Under the pieces are notes generated by a model. It worked only from the letters and a program-made list of their open reading frames with translations. It made no database searches and was not told where the DNA came from. DNA of 64,000 nt from NCBI GenBank assembly GCA_007570785.1, contig ML664159.1, positions 6,760,425-6,824,424 on the forward strand, given 5' to 3'. The stretch is from Antilocapra americana. Its lineage: Eukaryota; Chordata; Mammalia; Artiodactyla; Antilocapridae. This document shows positions 12,491-25,017 of the stretch, in pieces. Position 1 is the stretch's first letter; every line of letters starts with the position of its first letter. The translations under genes and the position numbers were made by a program.

Positions 12491-12633
12491 ATATATATAT
12501 ATGTATATATCTATATAGGCTATGTGTGTGTGCATGTATGCATAAATAGGGAAGCCCTATAGGCTATGTGTGTGTGTATATACATATATATACATACTAT
12601 ATGTATATGATTCAGTTATATATATATTTCATG
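12491..12633. repeat. Tandemly duplicated TA/TG-rich segment
   Basis: The string taggctatgtgtgtgtg occurs twice, near 12516 and near 12560, each time a short way after a 'gaagccc' string that matches the end of the adjacent SINE. This suggests a local duplication of about 65-70 bp. Confidence 0.55.
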
Positions 12634-14284
12634 TAGAGATGGGCTCAATAAAGAACAGAAATGCTATGGACCTAACAGAAGCAGAAGATACTAAGAAGAG
12701 AGGGCAACAATACACAGAACTATACAAAAAAGATCTTCATGACCCAGATAACCACAATGGTGTGATCACTCACCTAGAGCCAGACATCCTGGAATGAGAA
12801 GTCAAGTGGGCCTTAGGAAGCATCACCATGAGCAAAGCTAGTGGAGGTGATGGAATTCCAGTTGAACTATTTCAAATCCTAAAAGATGATGTTGTTAAAG
12901 TATTTCACTCAATAGGCCAGCAAGTTTGGAAAACTCAGCGGTGGCCACAGGAGTAGAAAAGGTCAGTTTTCGTTCCAATCCCAAAGAAAGGCAATGCCAA
13001 AGAATGCTCAAACTACCGCACAATTGCACTCATCTCACAGGCTAGCAAAGTAATGCTCAAAATTCTCCAAGCCAGGCTTGAACAATACGTGAACCATGAA
13101 CTTCCAGATCTTCAAGCTGGATTTAGAAAGGGCAGAGGAACCAGAAATCAAATTGCCAACATCAGTTGTATCATCGAACAAACAAGAGAGTTCCAGAAAA
13201 ACATCTACTGCTTTATTGATTATGCCAAAGCCTTTGACTGTGTGGATCACAACAAACTGGAAAATTCTGAAAGAGATAGGAATACCAGACCACCTTACCT
13301 GCCTCCTGAGAAATCTGTATGCAGGTCAAGAAGCAACAATTAGAACTGGACATGGAACAACAGACTGGTTCCAAACAGGAAAAGGAGTATTTTAAGGGTG
13401 TATATTGTCATCCTGCTTATTTAACTTTATGCAGAGTACATCATGTGAAATGCCAGGTTGGATGAAGCACAAGCTGGAGTCAAAATTGCTGGGAGAAATA
13501 TCAATAACCTCAGATATGCAGATGACACCACCTTTATGGCAGAAAGTGAAGAAGAACTAAAGAGCCTCTTGATGAAAATGAAAGAGGAGAGTGAAAAAGT
13601 TGGCTTAAAACTCAACATTCAGAAAACTAAGATCATGGCATCTGGTCCCATCACTTCATCACAAATAGATGGGGAAACAATGGAAACAGTGAGAGACTTT
13701 ATTTTTTTGGGCTCCAAAATCACTGCAGATGGTGATTTCATCCATGAAGTTAAAAGATGTGCTCGCTTCTTGGAAAAAAAGCTATGACCACCCTAGACAG
13801 CATATTAAAAAGCAAAGACATTACTTTGCCAACAAAGGTCCATCTAGTCAAAGCTCTGGTTTTTCCAATAGTCATGTGTGGATGTGCAGAAAGCTGAGCA
13901 CCAAAGAATTGATGCTTTTGAACTGTGGTTTTGGAGAAGACTCTTGAGAGTCCCTTGGAGTGCAAGGAGATCCAACCAGTCAATTTTAAAAGAAATTAGT
14001 CCTGAATATTCACTGGAAGGACTGATGCTGAAGCTGAAACTCCAATGCTTTGGCCATGTGATGCGTAGAAGTGACTCATTGGAAAAGACCCTGATGCTGG
14101 GAAAGATTGAAGGTGGGAGGAGAAGTGGATGAGAGAGGATGAGATGGTTGGATGGCATCACCCACTTGATGGACATGAGTTTGAGTAAGGTCTGAGTGTC
14201 GGTGATGGACAGGGAAGCATGGTGTGCTGCAGTCCATGGGGTCGCAAAGAGTTAGAGACGACTGAGCAACTGAACTGAACTGAT
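12634..14284 (+). mobile_element. BovB (RTE) LINE, 5'-truncated, defective
   Basis: The sense strand encodes a broken C-terminal part of the BovB reverse transcriptase. Order: ITHLEPDILE (stop at 12795-12797), AGFRKGRGTRNQIANI near 13120, the catalytic-site text LRYADDTT near 13510, [16 protein letters not shown] near 13600, and a C-terminal RVPW motif near 13950. It ends 'gactgagcaactgaactgaa'. Stops and frameshifts split it into several open pieces. BovB mobilises itself, and probably the Bov SINEs, by target-primed reverse transcription; this copy is dead. Confidence 0.95.
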
Positions 14285-15649
14285 ATAGTTTTTCAGATTC
14301 TTTTCCCTGATAGGTTCTTGCATAATTTTGAGCATAGTTCCCTTGTGGTATAGTAGGTCCTTGTTTGCTATCTACTTTGTACATAGTAGTGTGTATATGT
14401 TAGTCTCAAACTCCTAATTTATCCCTCTCCCACCTTCCTTTCTTTTTTGGTAACCAGAAGTATGTGTTCTGTGTCTGTGAGTCTCTATTTTGGAAATAAG
14501 TTCACATGTGTCTTTTTTTTCTTTTTTTTTAGATTCAATGTATAGGCAATGTCATATGTTTGTCTTTCTCTGTCTGACTTACTTCACTTATGATAATCTC
14601 CGGTTCCCTCCATGTTGTTGCAAATGGCATTATTTCTTTTGTGGTTGAGTATTTCACACACACACCATATCTTCTTTATCCATTCATTTGTTGATGGACA
14701 TTTAGGTTGCTTCCCTGTCTTGGCTTTTGTAAACAGTGCTGCAGTGAACATTGGGCTGCATATATCTTTTCAAATTAAGGTTGCATCCAGATATATGTCC
14801 AGGAGTGGGTTTCTTTTATCATATAGGAACTCAATTTTTAGTTTTCTGAGGTATCTCCATACTGTTTTCCATGTGGCTGCACCAATTTACATTCCTACCA
14901 ATAGTGTAGAAGGGTTCCCTTTCTCCATACCCTCTCCAGCATTTGTTGTGACTTTTTAATGATAGCCATTCTGACCAGTGTGAGCTAGTATGTCATTGTA
15001 GTTTTGATTTGCATTTTTCTGTTAAGTCACAGTGCTGAACATCCTTTCATGTGCCTATTGGCTGTTTGTCTTCTTTGGAAAAATATCTGTTTAGATCTTC
15101 AGCCCACTTTTGATTGGGTTATCTAATTTTGTTGTTGTTGTTGTTATTGAGTTGTACAAGCTGTTTGTATGTTTTGGAATTAAGCCCTTGTCTGTTGCAC
15201 AAGTTGCTAATATTTTCTCCCACTCCATAAGTTGTCTTTTCATTTTGTTCATCTTTTCCTTCACTGTGCAAAAGTTTATAAGTTTGATTAGGTTGCATTT
15301 GTTTATTTTTGCCTTGGGAGACTGACCTAAGAAAACACTGGTACAATTTATGTCAGTAAATTTTAGGATTATTTGTTCTAGTTCTGTGAAAAACAGCATG
15401 GAATATTTGATAAAGATCACATTAAATCTATAGATTGCATTAGGCAGTACAGCCATTGAAACAATATTAATTCTTCAAATCCAAAGGCATGGAGTATCGT
15501 TCCCTTTCTTTAAATCGTCTTCAGTTTCTTTTGTCAGTGTTTTCTAGTTCTTAGCATGTAAGTCTTTCACCTCTGTGGTCAGGTTTATTCCTAAATGTTT
15601 TATTTTTCTGATGGAATTTTAAAAGGGACTGTAATAACATCATATTTTA

Positions 15650-18600
15650 AACATTGTAGTTTTGTATTGTGTACTGATTGTGAACTGAGTACAGCTGTTG
15701 TTTAGAAATACTCTGGGAAACAATTCATTTTGATTTTATTAGCACTTGAAATGTTATGACCTGAATAAATGATTTTTATTATGAATGTGGGGTTTATATC
15801 TTATCTATTTTAAGAAAAACATTTAAATTGTTTATAAAATTAAGACATAGAAAACAAAGTAATAAGGAACTTGGAACAAAAATTAAAAGCAGATAGGTAA
15901 AAAAATAAATTCTAAAAAAGAATAAATTAAATTTATTAGAAAACCAAGAGAAAAAAAAAAGGAGTTATTTTCAGAAACCTGATGATATGTGATGCAAAAT
16001 ATCTCTGAGGAAAGAGGAGAGCAAGGGTGCTACTTTGTTGCATTTCTTGTCTCTTGACCATCAGTTTTCCTTGTCTTTCTTTTGAGTGTCCTCACCTCCC
16101 TATGCCCAACCCACTCGTCATTTGCAAGAATGGGAGACTTGGGAGCCTGAGAGTTTGGTAGGAAATGACCCACAGCTGACCAAGAATTTATAGCACACAA
16201 ATAGAAAGTGTACATTCTTTTTGTTGCTTGACAGTTTTTCCTGAATTGAGAGCTTCACATACTGTCTTGCCTGGGCTGTAACCTAACTTTCTCTCTTTAT
16301 CTGAAATCTGGGCCAGGAATGGTGGAACAAAGGACTTCAGACAGTCTGATTACAGAGAAAAGGTTTTTTTGACAGAAAACTTTCTGTTTATGAATTTAAA
16401 ATGGCCGAATCTCTCTTTAATAAAAGTGCCTCTTAAGAAATATGTTTCATGGAGATTCATGTTGTTATGGATATTTCAGCCTAATGGTGTAATTACCATG
16501 TCATTAATCCTGTTCCTACAAGGAATTTGTCTTTTTTTTTTCCCTAGAGCTAACAGGTAACAAAAACAAATGTTTTCAACTGTAGCATGTTATTCATTTT
16601 AAATGTAAGTTGGCAAGATGAGGATATGAAAAACAAGAAATCTAGATATCAGTTTCTTAAAAAGTGAAAACCATTAAGCTGTGTTTAAACACATGACTTC
16701 CCTCTCTGGGCTGGTGTTATATAGTGTACTTCTCAGCTGCCTCTTCTGTTTTTAGACTTTCATTTTCTGTGGGTTACACCTGTGCCTGTTCTGCTCTGCC
16801 CTACTACACATACATGCCTTTTTGGTAAGTTTCCTGCTGTGGCCAGAGTCAAAATGATTGGAAAGGAGGGAAGCTTGACATTTAAGGAGGTTAATTTGAG
16901 AGAGAGCACATTCAGTGTTCCCATGGTACCACCTATCTATTGTTTTTCCTTCATTTTTCCCTTTTTTTCATCCAAGATTTTTATTAATATGTGTTCATTG
17001 TAGAAATCCTCAAAAATACAAAAAAAACTTAAGGAGGAAAAAAAAAACACCACATGTAATTCCTCTACCCAGAGAGAACCACTGTTGATAGTACTTCTGT
17101 GTAGCGGTGTACATCCTTGTTTTATGTGTATGTGAGTTCACACTAGAGAGACAGTTTGGTAAATATTTTTTCAAGGAGCATTACTGTAAATTTTTTACAA
17201 TATTGAAACTTCTTTTACATCATTTTTGATGGTTGTGTTGTGTTCTATCATATAAATATATGTAGACAGGAACAAAATATTTATTTGAAAACAAAAGCCT
17301 TACACCCTAAACCCTGAAGGCAAGTTACAGGCCATGAAAGGATCAGTGCACAGCTGATGCACTGGTGAAGACCTGGCTGTGACTCACTGAAGCCTGGGCT
17401 GCTGGAATGTCCAGGGAACTGAACTGGGAAGACTTTGAGGAGAGTCTAGATTGTTCCAGCTCTTCTTTATCCTGTCTGTTGCCTTGCTTCCTTCATGGCT
17501 AAAGAAGTCTCTGGGGAGAGGGTTTCTCACTGTCATTGCTCTAAGCGGACAAGACAATTTCTATACAATGTTTTTTCCTTAAAGTCATGAGAACGTGTAG
17601 TCTGTGGGACTATTCCACTTTTTTAAAAAATTGTAAATGAACTTTATTATTGACAATCACGTTATTCTCTTATCATGCAGGATGTAGTTTAGATTCTAAT
17701 CCATTAATTAATCTCTCCTCAAGCTCCATCTTTGAATAATGTGATTTGTGACAGCTGTGGGGTAACCTTTCTGGAAGGAAGGAGGCTGGGAAGTGACTAG
17801 CTGCATACATTTGTGTATGCATATGTATATAAATGGCTCTTATGTTTGGTTTTGTGTGGTCAAAAGAATAGTGATCCATCAGTTCCAGTTTGCCAGGCCA
17901 GAAATCTGCACTGCAGCAGAGACACTGGGAAATACAGAGATTGTGTATGCCCAGGCAGAACTAAAGTGGCGTTGCATAAATAGGAGAAGTTGCTGCTCCT
18001 CTGTTTGCTTTTCCCAGTGACTTGTCCTGGGACTTGGAGCTCTGCACCTCAAAAAGCCCAGAGAAGAATAAGCCTTAGTGAAGGAGTCTTAACTGCACCA
18101 AATCAAAGCTCATTGAGTCAGCCAGGTCATTAACTCCTTGATATTTAATTACTAGCTGCTCCACTGCTGAAAAATGTCATCAGGCCCTTGCACTAAGTCT
18201 GCTCGTAAAGAATGCATTTTTCCCTTTGAATGGTTCATATTTTATTGTATGGTAGAAAGATCAGAGAAACATTTTGACAATCCAGTAAAGTTGGAGGTGC
18301 CAGCTGCTGTATCCTAGGCCACTCTTGCTCTCCCAATGGCTAACAAGTCCTGTCGAAGAAACATATTCGAAGGTCTCATAATAATCTAAGACTCTCTGAG
18401 TCACATTTGAGATAGATTCTATCTAGGTGTTTTGTTTGTCTGTTTCTTCCTCTCTTCTATTATAATGGTCATGTGTGGGGGATTGGGGGAGAATTTTCAT
18501 TGATTTTTTTGATTCATTCAGTCCTAAGTTATCAGTCTGACAATATGTGAAGAAACTTACATAGTGCCTTCTCTAAACAGCTGTAAGTGAATAGAGTTTC

Positions 18601-18795
18601 TCATATGGTTAGTATTCCCAATGGTGTGTTTTGTTTTATGTTTTGAAATATGGTGGCAGCATCTAACAGAATTGTTTCTTAACATACAAGGTATTTTGTT
18701 TGTGTAATTGTACCAGATAGCTACTGGCAGGTTCATTGTAATGCAAAATATCCTAAAATATGAAGTATTAGAAATAGTGTGCAATTTATGTTTCC
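15650..18795. other. Intron, mostly single-copy
   Basis: The region is AT-rich. Positions about 16960-17260 ('cacatgtaattcctctaccc', 'agagagaaccactgttgata') look like an ancient L1-type relic. Nothing recognisable is seen in the rest. Confidence 0.4.
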
Positions 18796-18806
18796 TAATG
18801 GACTTA

Positions 18807-18999
18807 CTGGGCTTCGCTGATAGCTCAGTTGGTAAAGAATCCACCTGCAATGCAGGTGACCTGGGTTCAATCCCTGGGTTGGGAAGATCCCCTGCAGAAG
18901 GGAAAGGCTGCTCACTCCAGTATTCTGGCCTAGAGAATTCCATGGAATGTGTAGTCCATGGGGTTGCAAAGAGTCGGACACAAGTGAGCAACTTTCACT
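18807..18999 (+). mobile_element. Bov-tA SINE
   Basis: 'gggcttcgctgatagctcag' through 'gagtcggacacaagtgagca' is a near full-length copy. A perfect 11-bp duplication, taatggactta, flanks it at 18796-18806 and 19000-19010. Confidence 0.93.
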
Positions 19000-19010
19000 T
19001 AATGGACTTA

Positions 19011-19474
19011 ATAAATCCTGCCTAATATTATTTTGTTTCTTTTTTAAGAGAGTTTAATTTATTGGTCACCATAATTATTGATCATGACTTTTTAAATTAC
19101 TCTCATTTTTTGTTTTATTTCATGTAGGTAGAGCCCCATATGGAGTAATAATTATGCAGTGTTTTATAGAATAACTCTGAAGCGGGATAAATTTCATTCA
19201 AGAAAGCCAATCTAGTATAATTTTGGGACCGGCCAAGTAGATTTCTTTTCTTAATTTTTTGTTTACTTTCGTTGCAGGAATATATGATTCTTAGCGAAGT
19301 TTCTGGCCCATAGTGAATGTTCAATAAGTAGTAGCACTTGTGAACATTTTCATTGTATTCACCAAAATATTTCAGTTCATTTTTTTTTACCTCTAATAAC
19401 AGCTTGTATCTTTTTGTTTGAAATTATTAAATCTCCAAGAATTTACAGAGTCTTACAGAATTAAAAGTAAACTC
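19011..19474. other. Single-copy intron
   Basis: I see no gene or recognisable repeat here. Confidence 0.35.
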
Positions 19475-19486
19475 TGAATAAATTTT

Positions 19487-19681
19487 TTTTTAAATTTTCT
19501 TTACTTTATTGTGTTGGTTTTGCCATACATTGACATGAAACCGCCATGGGTTTACATATGCTCCCCCTCCAGAACCCCCCTCCCTCCTCCCTCCTGATTC
19601 CCTCCCCCTGGGTCATCTTGGTGCACCAGCCCCGAGCATCAGCCCTGGGCTGGCGATTGATTTCACATATGATAATTAATA
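19487..19681 (-). mobile_element. Short 5'-truncated LINE-1 (3' end only)
   Basis: Only about 195 bp of the bovine-type L1 3' end was inserted, visible as antisense 'ggtttacatatgctccccct' and 'ctgggctggcgattgattt'. A perfect 12-bp duplication, tgaataaatttt, flanks it at 19475-19486 and 19682-19693. Confidence 0.9.
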
Positions 19682-19693
19682 TGAATAAATTTT

Positions 19694-20740
19694 AATAAAA
19701 TGTGTTTCCCAGGAGCTAGTAAAACAATTTAAATTCATTTCATAGTCATCTCTGAATTAAAACTCTTCTCATTTATCATCCATTTTCTTTAATGATAAAA
19801 GAATGCAAAACCACATAAGGGAACTCTTTGACACAACAGGAATAAAATGCCTACCATCTGGTTAAAGCACTTCAATACTTTGTACTATTTTTAAAATTCT
19901 AGATTCATACAATGCTTTATGCTCCAAAGGGCAATAAATTAGCATAAAGAGTCACTGAGCTATGGAAACTGTTTTGTCACAAGTTCAGGATACTTTCTAA
20001 GTGTATTTCAATATATAATTACTGCTGAATATATTTATAGGTATAGATCTGCCTAAAATAAAGAGTTGTGTGGTTTAAGTCTGATATGTCAGTCTTTTTT
20101 TTTAAAGGACTAGCATTGAGTGCTTGCCTTAAAGTATTGTTTTTAAATTCTTACAAGTATTTTTCTGCTTCTTTCTTAAATCATGACCGCTTGTTAACAC
20201 TGTTCCCCTGTATTGTTGAAAATCAGTCACACTAGGTCTCGTGTTTGCTGCTTTAGTTAAGACTCAGCAAGAGAGTTGCTGTTATTTAATAAATGGATTT
20301 GTTCATTGTTGTTAACTGTCACAGCAGGAATTTGAAGCCATCTGATTTCTGAGTTGGTTCTGTTAATTCAGTAATGGCTTCGTACTCCCAATGGATGGCT
20401 GCTAAGTCACTGAAGTTAACAGAGGTTGTAAAATACTTCTGTTCCAATGATATACAAAAATATGAGCATATTTTTAACCATCTGGATAATCAATGTGCCT
20501 TCTGTTCATTAGGCTTGTACTATTTAACTTTGAGAGAGTACTACTTCGTATACCTGCAAAACAGAAAGTTTGCAAAACGGATGTAAGCAACTTGTAAACT
20601 ACTATCTTTTCTCTGTGATTAATCTGTTGAATTATAGTGAATTCTCGGGTTCTGTGGTTATATAGATTTTATAGATTTTTTTTTTTTTGGTATCCTGCCT
20701 TAAATTACTCATTAACACCTCAAAATAACAGATGTGTGTG
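19694..20740. other. Single-copy AT-rich intron
   Basis: No feature is recognised. The 70-codon open frame at 20374-20586 has no known domain. Confidence 0.35.
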
Positions 20741-20741
20741 T

Positions 20742-20958
20742 GAGTATGTGCTCAGTCCCTCAGTTATATCTGACTCTTTGCAACCCCATGGACTGTAGCC
20801 CACCCAACTCCTCTGCTCATGGGATTTCCCCATCAAGAATACTGGTGTGGGTTGCCAGGACCTCCTGCAGGAGATCTTCTCAATCCGGGGATTGAACCCA
20901 TGTCTCCTGCATCTCCTGCGTTGGCAGGCGGATCCTTTACCACTGAGCCACCTGGTGT
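20742..20958 (-). mobile_element. Bov-tA/Bov-A2 SINE
   Basis: Antisense order: 'gagtatgtgctcagtccctc', 'tcaagaatactggtgtgggt' and 'gttggcaggcggatccttta'. A small internal tandem (tctcctgcatctcctgcg) sits in the part where Bov-A2 and Bov-tA differ. Confidence 0.88.
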
Positions 20959-21039
20959 GGCAGAGGGAAACATTAAATACTTGCAAACATACATATATTT
21001 TAAAAATTCATGGAATAAAATGTAGGACAGTAAGGAATT

Positions 21040-21175
21040 TGAAGATCCTCCAACCCAGTCTTTCCCCTCCAGCCTGCTCCCCTATCTTATAGATGAGGAG
21101 ACGAAGGTCAGAGAGGTTCAAGACTGTGCAGGAGCACAAAGCCACAGAGCTGGCCAATGGCACTGTGAACAGGGA
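21040..21175 (-). repeat. MIR relic
   Basis: 'cttatagatgaggagacgaa', 'gtcagagaggttcaagactg' and 'aaagccacagagctggcca' follow the antisense MIR core. Confidence 0.55.
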
Positions 21176-21654
21176 CCGGTGTTTCATAGTCCTGTTGGGG
21201 ACTCCTTCCCAAGGAAACGAGAACAATGGAAAACCTTATTGTCCCATAGTTTACTATGAAGTAGAATTACTTCCCCAAGGAAAGCATGCCTAGCCATTTC
21301 CAAAGGTTCTGAAAGTAGGCGGGTAGTAGGGAGAAACAGTTATTATAGCGGGTCCACAGTGGGAACCTGAGGACAGACCAATGGCATGCTGTTTAGAATG
21401 CTGGGAACTTGCTAGGAAATTTATTTTTTAAAGTAACACCCATAAATTGGTTCAACTATTCTTTTAAAGTCATAGAGAAAATAACTCCATTTCTTCATGC
21501 GATCTCACTCTTAGATTCATCTGTCACATTTGATTCACAAATCTATGAGATAACTCAACAGGAATGTGATAGTTTTTCCTTCTGCCACCAAATTTATAAG
21601 AAAAGTAAGTTATCAAATAGGTCATTTTAATTCACCTCTTCCCAGTTATTGCCT
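21176..21654. other. Single-copy intron
   Basis: No gene or recognisable repeat is seen here. Confidence 0.35.
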
Positions 21655-21865
21655 AATTTAGATGGTGAAGAATCTGCCAGCCAGTGCAGGAGACCCAGGT
21701 TTGATCCCTGGGTTGGGAAGATCCCCTGGTGATGGGAAGGGCAGTCCACTCCAGTATTCTTGCCTGGAGAATTCAATGGACAGAGGAGGCTGGCGGGCTA
21801 GAGTTCATGGAGTGACAAAAGAGTCAGTCACAAAAAGAGTCTAACGTATCTGAGTGACGAACACT
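21655..21865 (+). mobile_element. Bov-tA SINE, diverged
   Basis: It lacks the first tRNA bases, starting near 'tagatggtgaagaatctgcc'. It continues through 'gggttgggaagatcccctgg' and 'cagaggaggctggcgggct' to a decayed tail. Confidence 0.85.
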
Positions 21866-21949
21866 TCACCTATTATCGCCCACTTAAAGAACAATTGAAT
21901 TGTATAGTTGAAATTTGCTAAGAGAGTAGAACTCAAATGTTCCCATCCC

Positions 21950-22010
21950 CACAAAAGAAGGAGAAGGACGAGAAAGGGGATGAGGAGAAGGAAGAGGAAA
22001 ATATGAAGTG
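21950..22010. repeat. Purine-rich tract
   Basis: About 60 bases are almost all A and G (aaaagaaggagaaggacgag and onward), with only a few pyrimidines. Such tracts can form unusual helices; no function is implied. Confidence 0.6.
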
Positions 22011-22226
22011 ATTGATGTGTTAATTAACTAGATGGGAAGAATCCTTTCACATTGTAAAAAAAAGTATATCAAGTCACCATGATGTACGTTTTAAATATCT
22101 TACAAATTTAAGTGTTGATTATACCTCAAGCTGGAAAAAAAAAAAGAACTGAAACTTGACTCAGTCCTAATACCTTGGAATCTCTCTATGAAATGTTTAG
22201 TTTATAAAGCCCCAAAGTACAGTTAG

Positions 22227-22405
22227 AGCGTCCCTTGTGACTCAAGGAAACTCAGGTTTGATCCCTGGTCAGAAAGATGCCCTGAGAAGGAAATAGCAAC
22301 CCACTCCAGTATTCTTGCCAGGTAAATCCCATGGGCAGAGGAGCCTGGCAGGCTGCAGACCATGGGGTCACAAAAGAGTTGGACATGACTTAGTGACAAA
22401 ACAAC
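22227..22405 (+). mobile_element. Bov-tA SINE, truncated
   Basis: 'gagcgtcccttgtgactcaa' continues to 'ggtttgatccctggtcagaa' and ends at 'ttggacatgacttagtgac'. The head has a deletion across the anticodon region. Confidence 0.85.
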
Positions 22406-22722
22406 AAAGCATAGTTAACTGTGCAGTCTGGAAATTGTTAAAAAAAATTTTTTTAATCTCAATATGAGACAGTCAGTTTAAGGCATCCTTAGGCAAGTGT
22501 GTTTGAAAATAATTTGTCTGTTTCTATCTAACTTAATATGATTAACTTAATATATCTACCTCAGATTTCCTTCCTGGGAGAATCTTCTTAATGTCATTGC
22601 ATCCTCCTCACTACTGCCCCATTTGCTGTTTTAAATCACAGACGTGGTAGTCCATTCTTTTGTTTAAAACACTTTAGGGTTTGTTTGTATTGTAGACTCT
22701 ACAAGAAGTTTTTTTTCAAGCT

Positions 22723-23960
22723 TTTTGTTCAGTTGCTAAGTCATGTCCAACTCTGCGATTCCATGAACTGCAGCATGCCAGGCTTCCCTGTCCTTCACTA
22801 TCCCAGAGTTGGCTCAAACTCATGTCCATTGAGATGGTTGCCATCCAACCAATCTCGTCCTCTACCACCCACTTCTCCTCCTGCCCTCAATCTTTCCCAG
22901 CATCAGGGTCTTTTCCAGTGAGTCGGCTCTTCACCTCAGGTGGCCAAAGTATTGGAGCTTCAGCATCAGTCCTTTCAATGAATATTCAAGGTTGATTTCC
23001 TTTAGGGCTGACTGGTTTGATCTCCTTGCTGTCCAAGGAACTCTCAAGAGTCTTCTCCAGCACCACAGTTCAAAAGCATCAATTCTTTGATGCTCAGCCT
23101 TCTTTATGGTCCCTCCCTCACATCTGTACATGTCTACTGGAAAAACCATGGCTTTGATTATACAGACCTTTATTGGCGAAGTGATATCTCTGTTTTTTAA
23201 TACTCTGTCTAGGTTTGTCACAGCTTTCCTTCCAAGGAACAAACATCTTTTAATTTCATGGCTGCAGTCACTATCCACAGTGATTTTGGAGCCCCCCAAA
23301 ATAAAATCTGTCACTGTTTCCACTTTTTCCCTATCTATTGCCATGAAGTGATGGGACTGGATGCCATGATCTTAGTTTTTTGAATGTTGAGTTTTAAGCC
23401 ATCTTATCTTACTCTCCTCTTTCACTCCTATCAAGAGACTCTAGTTCGTCTTTACTTTCTGCCATTAAAGTGGTATCATCTGCATATCTGGAGGTTGTTG
23501 GTACTTCTTCCAACAATCTTGATTCCAGTCCATGACTCATTCAGCCTGACATTTCGCATGATGTACTCTGCATAGAAGTTAAATAAGCAGGGTGACCATA
23601 TACAGCCTGGCCATACTTCTTTCCAGGTTTCGAACTAGTCTGTTGTTCCATGTCTGGTTCTAACTGTTGCTTCTTGACCCAAACACAGATATCTCAGGGG
23701 ACAGATAAGGTGGTTTGGTATTCCTGTCTCTTGAAGAATTGTTCATAGTTTGTTGTGATCCACACAGTCAAAGGCTTTAGCATAGTCAGTGAAGCAGATT
23801 TTTTTTGGAATTACCTTGCTTTCTCTGTGATCCAACAGATGTTGGCAATTTGATCTCTGGTTCCTCTGCCTTTTCTAAATTCAGCTTGTACATCTAGAAG
23901 TTCTCAGTTCACATGCTGCTGAAGACTAGCTTGAAGGATTTTGAGCATTACCTTGCCAGC
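22723..23960 (-). mobile_element. BovB LINE, 5'-truncated, defective
   Basis: This is an antisense BovB of about 1.24 kb. A 137-codon piece of the reverse-transcriptase C-terminus lies at 22931-23344, with [17 protein letters not shown] visible. Upstream pieces are broken. A perfect 10-bp duplication, ttttcaagct, flanks it at 22713-22722 and 23961-23970. Confidence 0.93.
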
Positions 23961-23979
23961 TTTTCAAGCTACAGATTTA

Positions 23980-24195
23980 ATAGTTTGGACTAGAAGCAAA
24001 GAGTGACTTGGGTTGAAATTCCAGCTTTACCATTTACTAAGCTAAGCAAGTTAAGTAGTATGTTTGGCCTTATTTGAAAAATAGGTATAAAAGTAGTACA
24101 TATTTTTGAGAGTTATAATGAGGAGTAAACATTATGAGTGTTAGCCTAGTGTTCAGCATTAGAAAGATTTTTAATAAATATTAGTTATTCCTACT
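23980..24195 (+). repeat. MIR relic
   Basis: 'gacttgggttgaaattccag', 'aagcaagttaagtagtatgt' and 'tttttaataaatattagtta' follow the sense MIR order. Confidence 0.5.
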
Positions 24196-24269
24196 AATTA
24201 TTTTCATAGAATTAAAATGAAAATTCCTAAGTATACGTATGCGGTTCCAGCCTGCTGTTAGTTCTCAAT

Positions 24270-24665
24270 TCTATTTCCTCCACGTTTTCCTCCCCTTTGG
24301 TACAGTCTGCTGCAGCCCTACAGCTCAATTTTAGCCAGAAACATACTAGACTTTTTCATGCCTCTATCTTTGTGTGGGCTATGCTCTCTCTCTGTCTGGA
24401 TTACTACCCAGTCCATTGTTCTGCTCATTGCTTGCATCTCTCAAGATTCAGCTCGTACATCCCTTCTGACATGGTGTCTCCAAGGCTTCTCAGCTAAAGA
24501 ATTTATTGTTTGTAGTTTTGTAGTTATCTGTTTGCCACTCATTTGCTTCCTTAAATCATAAGCTCTTTGAGGGCAAGGATTTTCTTGCTCTCAATATTTA
24601 CCATAATGCTAGGAGCATTGTTAACCCATGGTCATTATGTTACAAGAATGCATAGATGAATGAAT
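24270..24665 (+). repeat. L2-type LINE relic
   Basis: 'ataagctctttgagggcaag' followed by 'aatgctaggagcattg' and a 'gaatgaatc' ending is typical of an L2 3' end. The boundaries are approximate. Confidence 0.5.
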
Positions 24666-24867
24666 CACTAGGCTTGCTTTGCAGCCCAGTACAGACAAGC
24701 ATCTGCTTATCATAACTGAATTTTAGCAACTGCTCATCTAGTCAAGAAGAGGACAACCATCCTTCGCTACGCTTTTTGTTTTCCTCTTATCATTTTATGT
24801 ATTTCTCTTGATTCATGATTGCCATCTGGTGGACAAAAGGGTAACTACAGGCTCATGCTTCCGTCAA

Positions 24868-25010
24868 TTCTGCTGCTCAGTCGTCCACCTCATAAACTGC
24901 AGCACGCTAGGCTTCCCTGCCCATCACCAACTCCCGGAACTTGTTCAAACTCATGTCCATCGAATCAGTGATGCTGTCCGACCATTTCATCCTCTGTCTT
25001 TTCCAAGACC
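24868..25010 (-). mobile_element. BovB 3'-end fragment
   Basis: Antisense 'ctgctcagtcgtccacctca', 'cccatcaccaactcccggaa' and 'gtccatcgaatcagtgatg' mark the last about 140 bp of BovB. It lies directly before a small tandem repeat. Confidence 0.85.
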
Positions 25011-25017
25011 CTAATGG

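Larger units (their letters stand above)
11546..15648 (-). mobile_element. Composite LINE-1 insertion with nested repeats
   Basis: A perfect 14-bp duplication taacatcatatttt at 11546-11559 and 15635-15648 encloses 4.07 kb. The outer body is antisense L1: 3' end 'aaagtacagttgatttacaa' from 11560, and decayed ORF2 near 15091-15456 (readable bits LPNAIYRFN and LINFCTVKEK). Inside lie a BovB 3' fragment, further L1 3' pieces (11838-12155 and 12160-12235), a (TA)n/(TG)n tract, a SINE and a BovB. Because L1 3'-end sequence recurs inside, more than one L1 took part. All L1 frames are broken. Confidence 0.75.
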
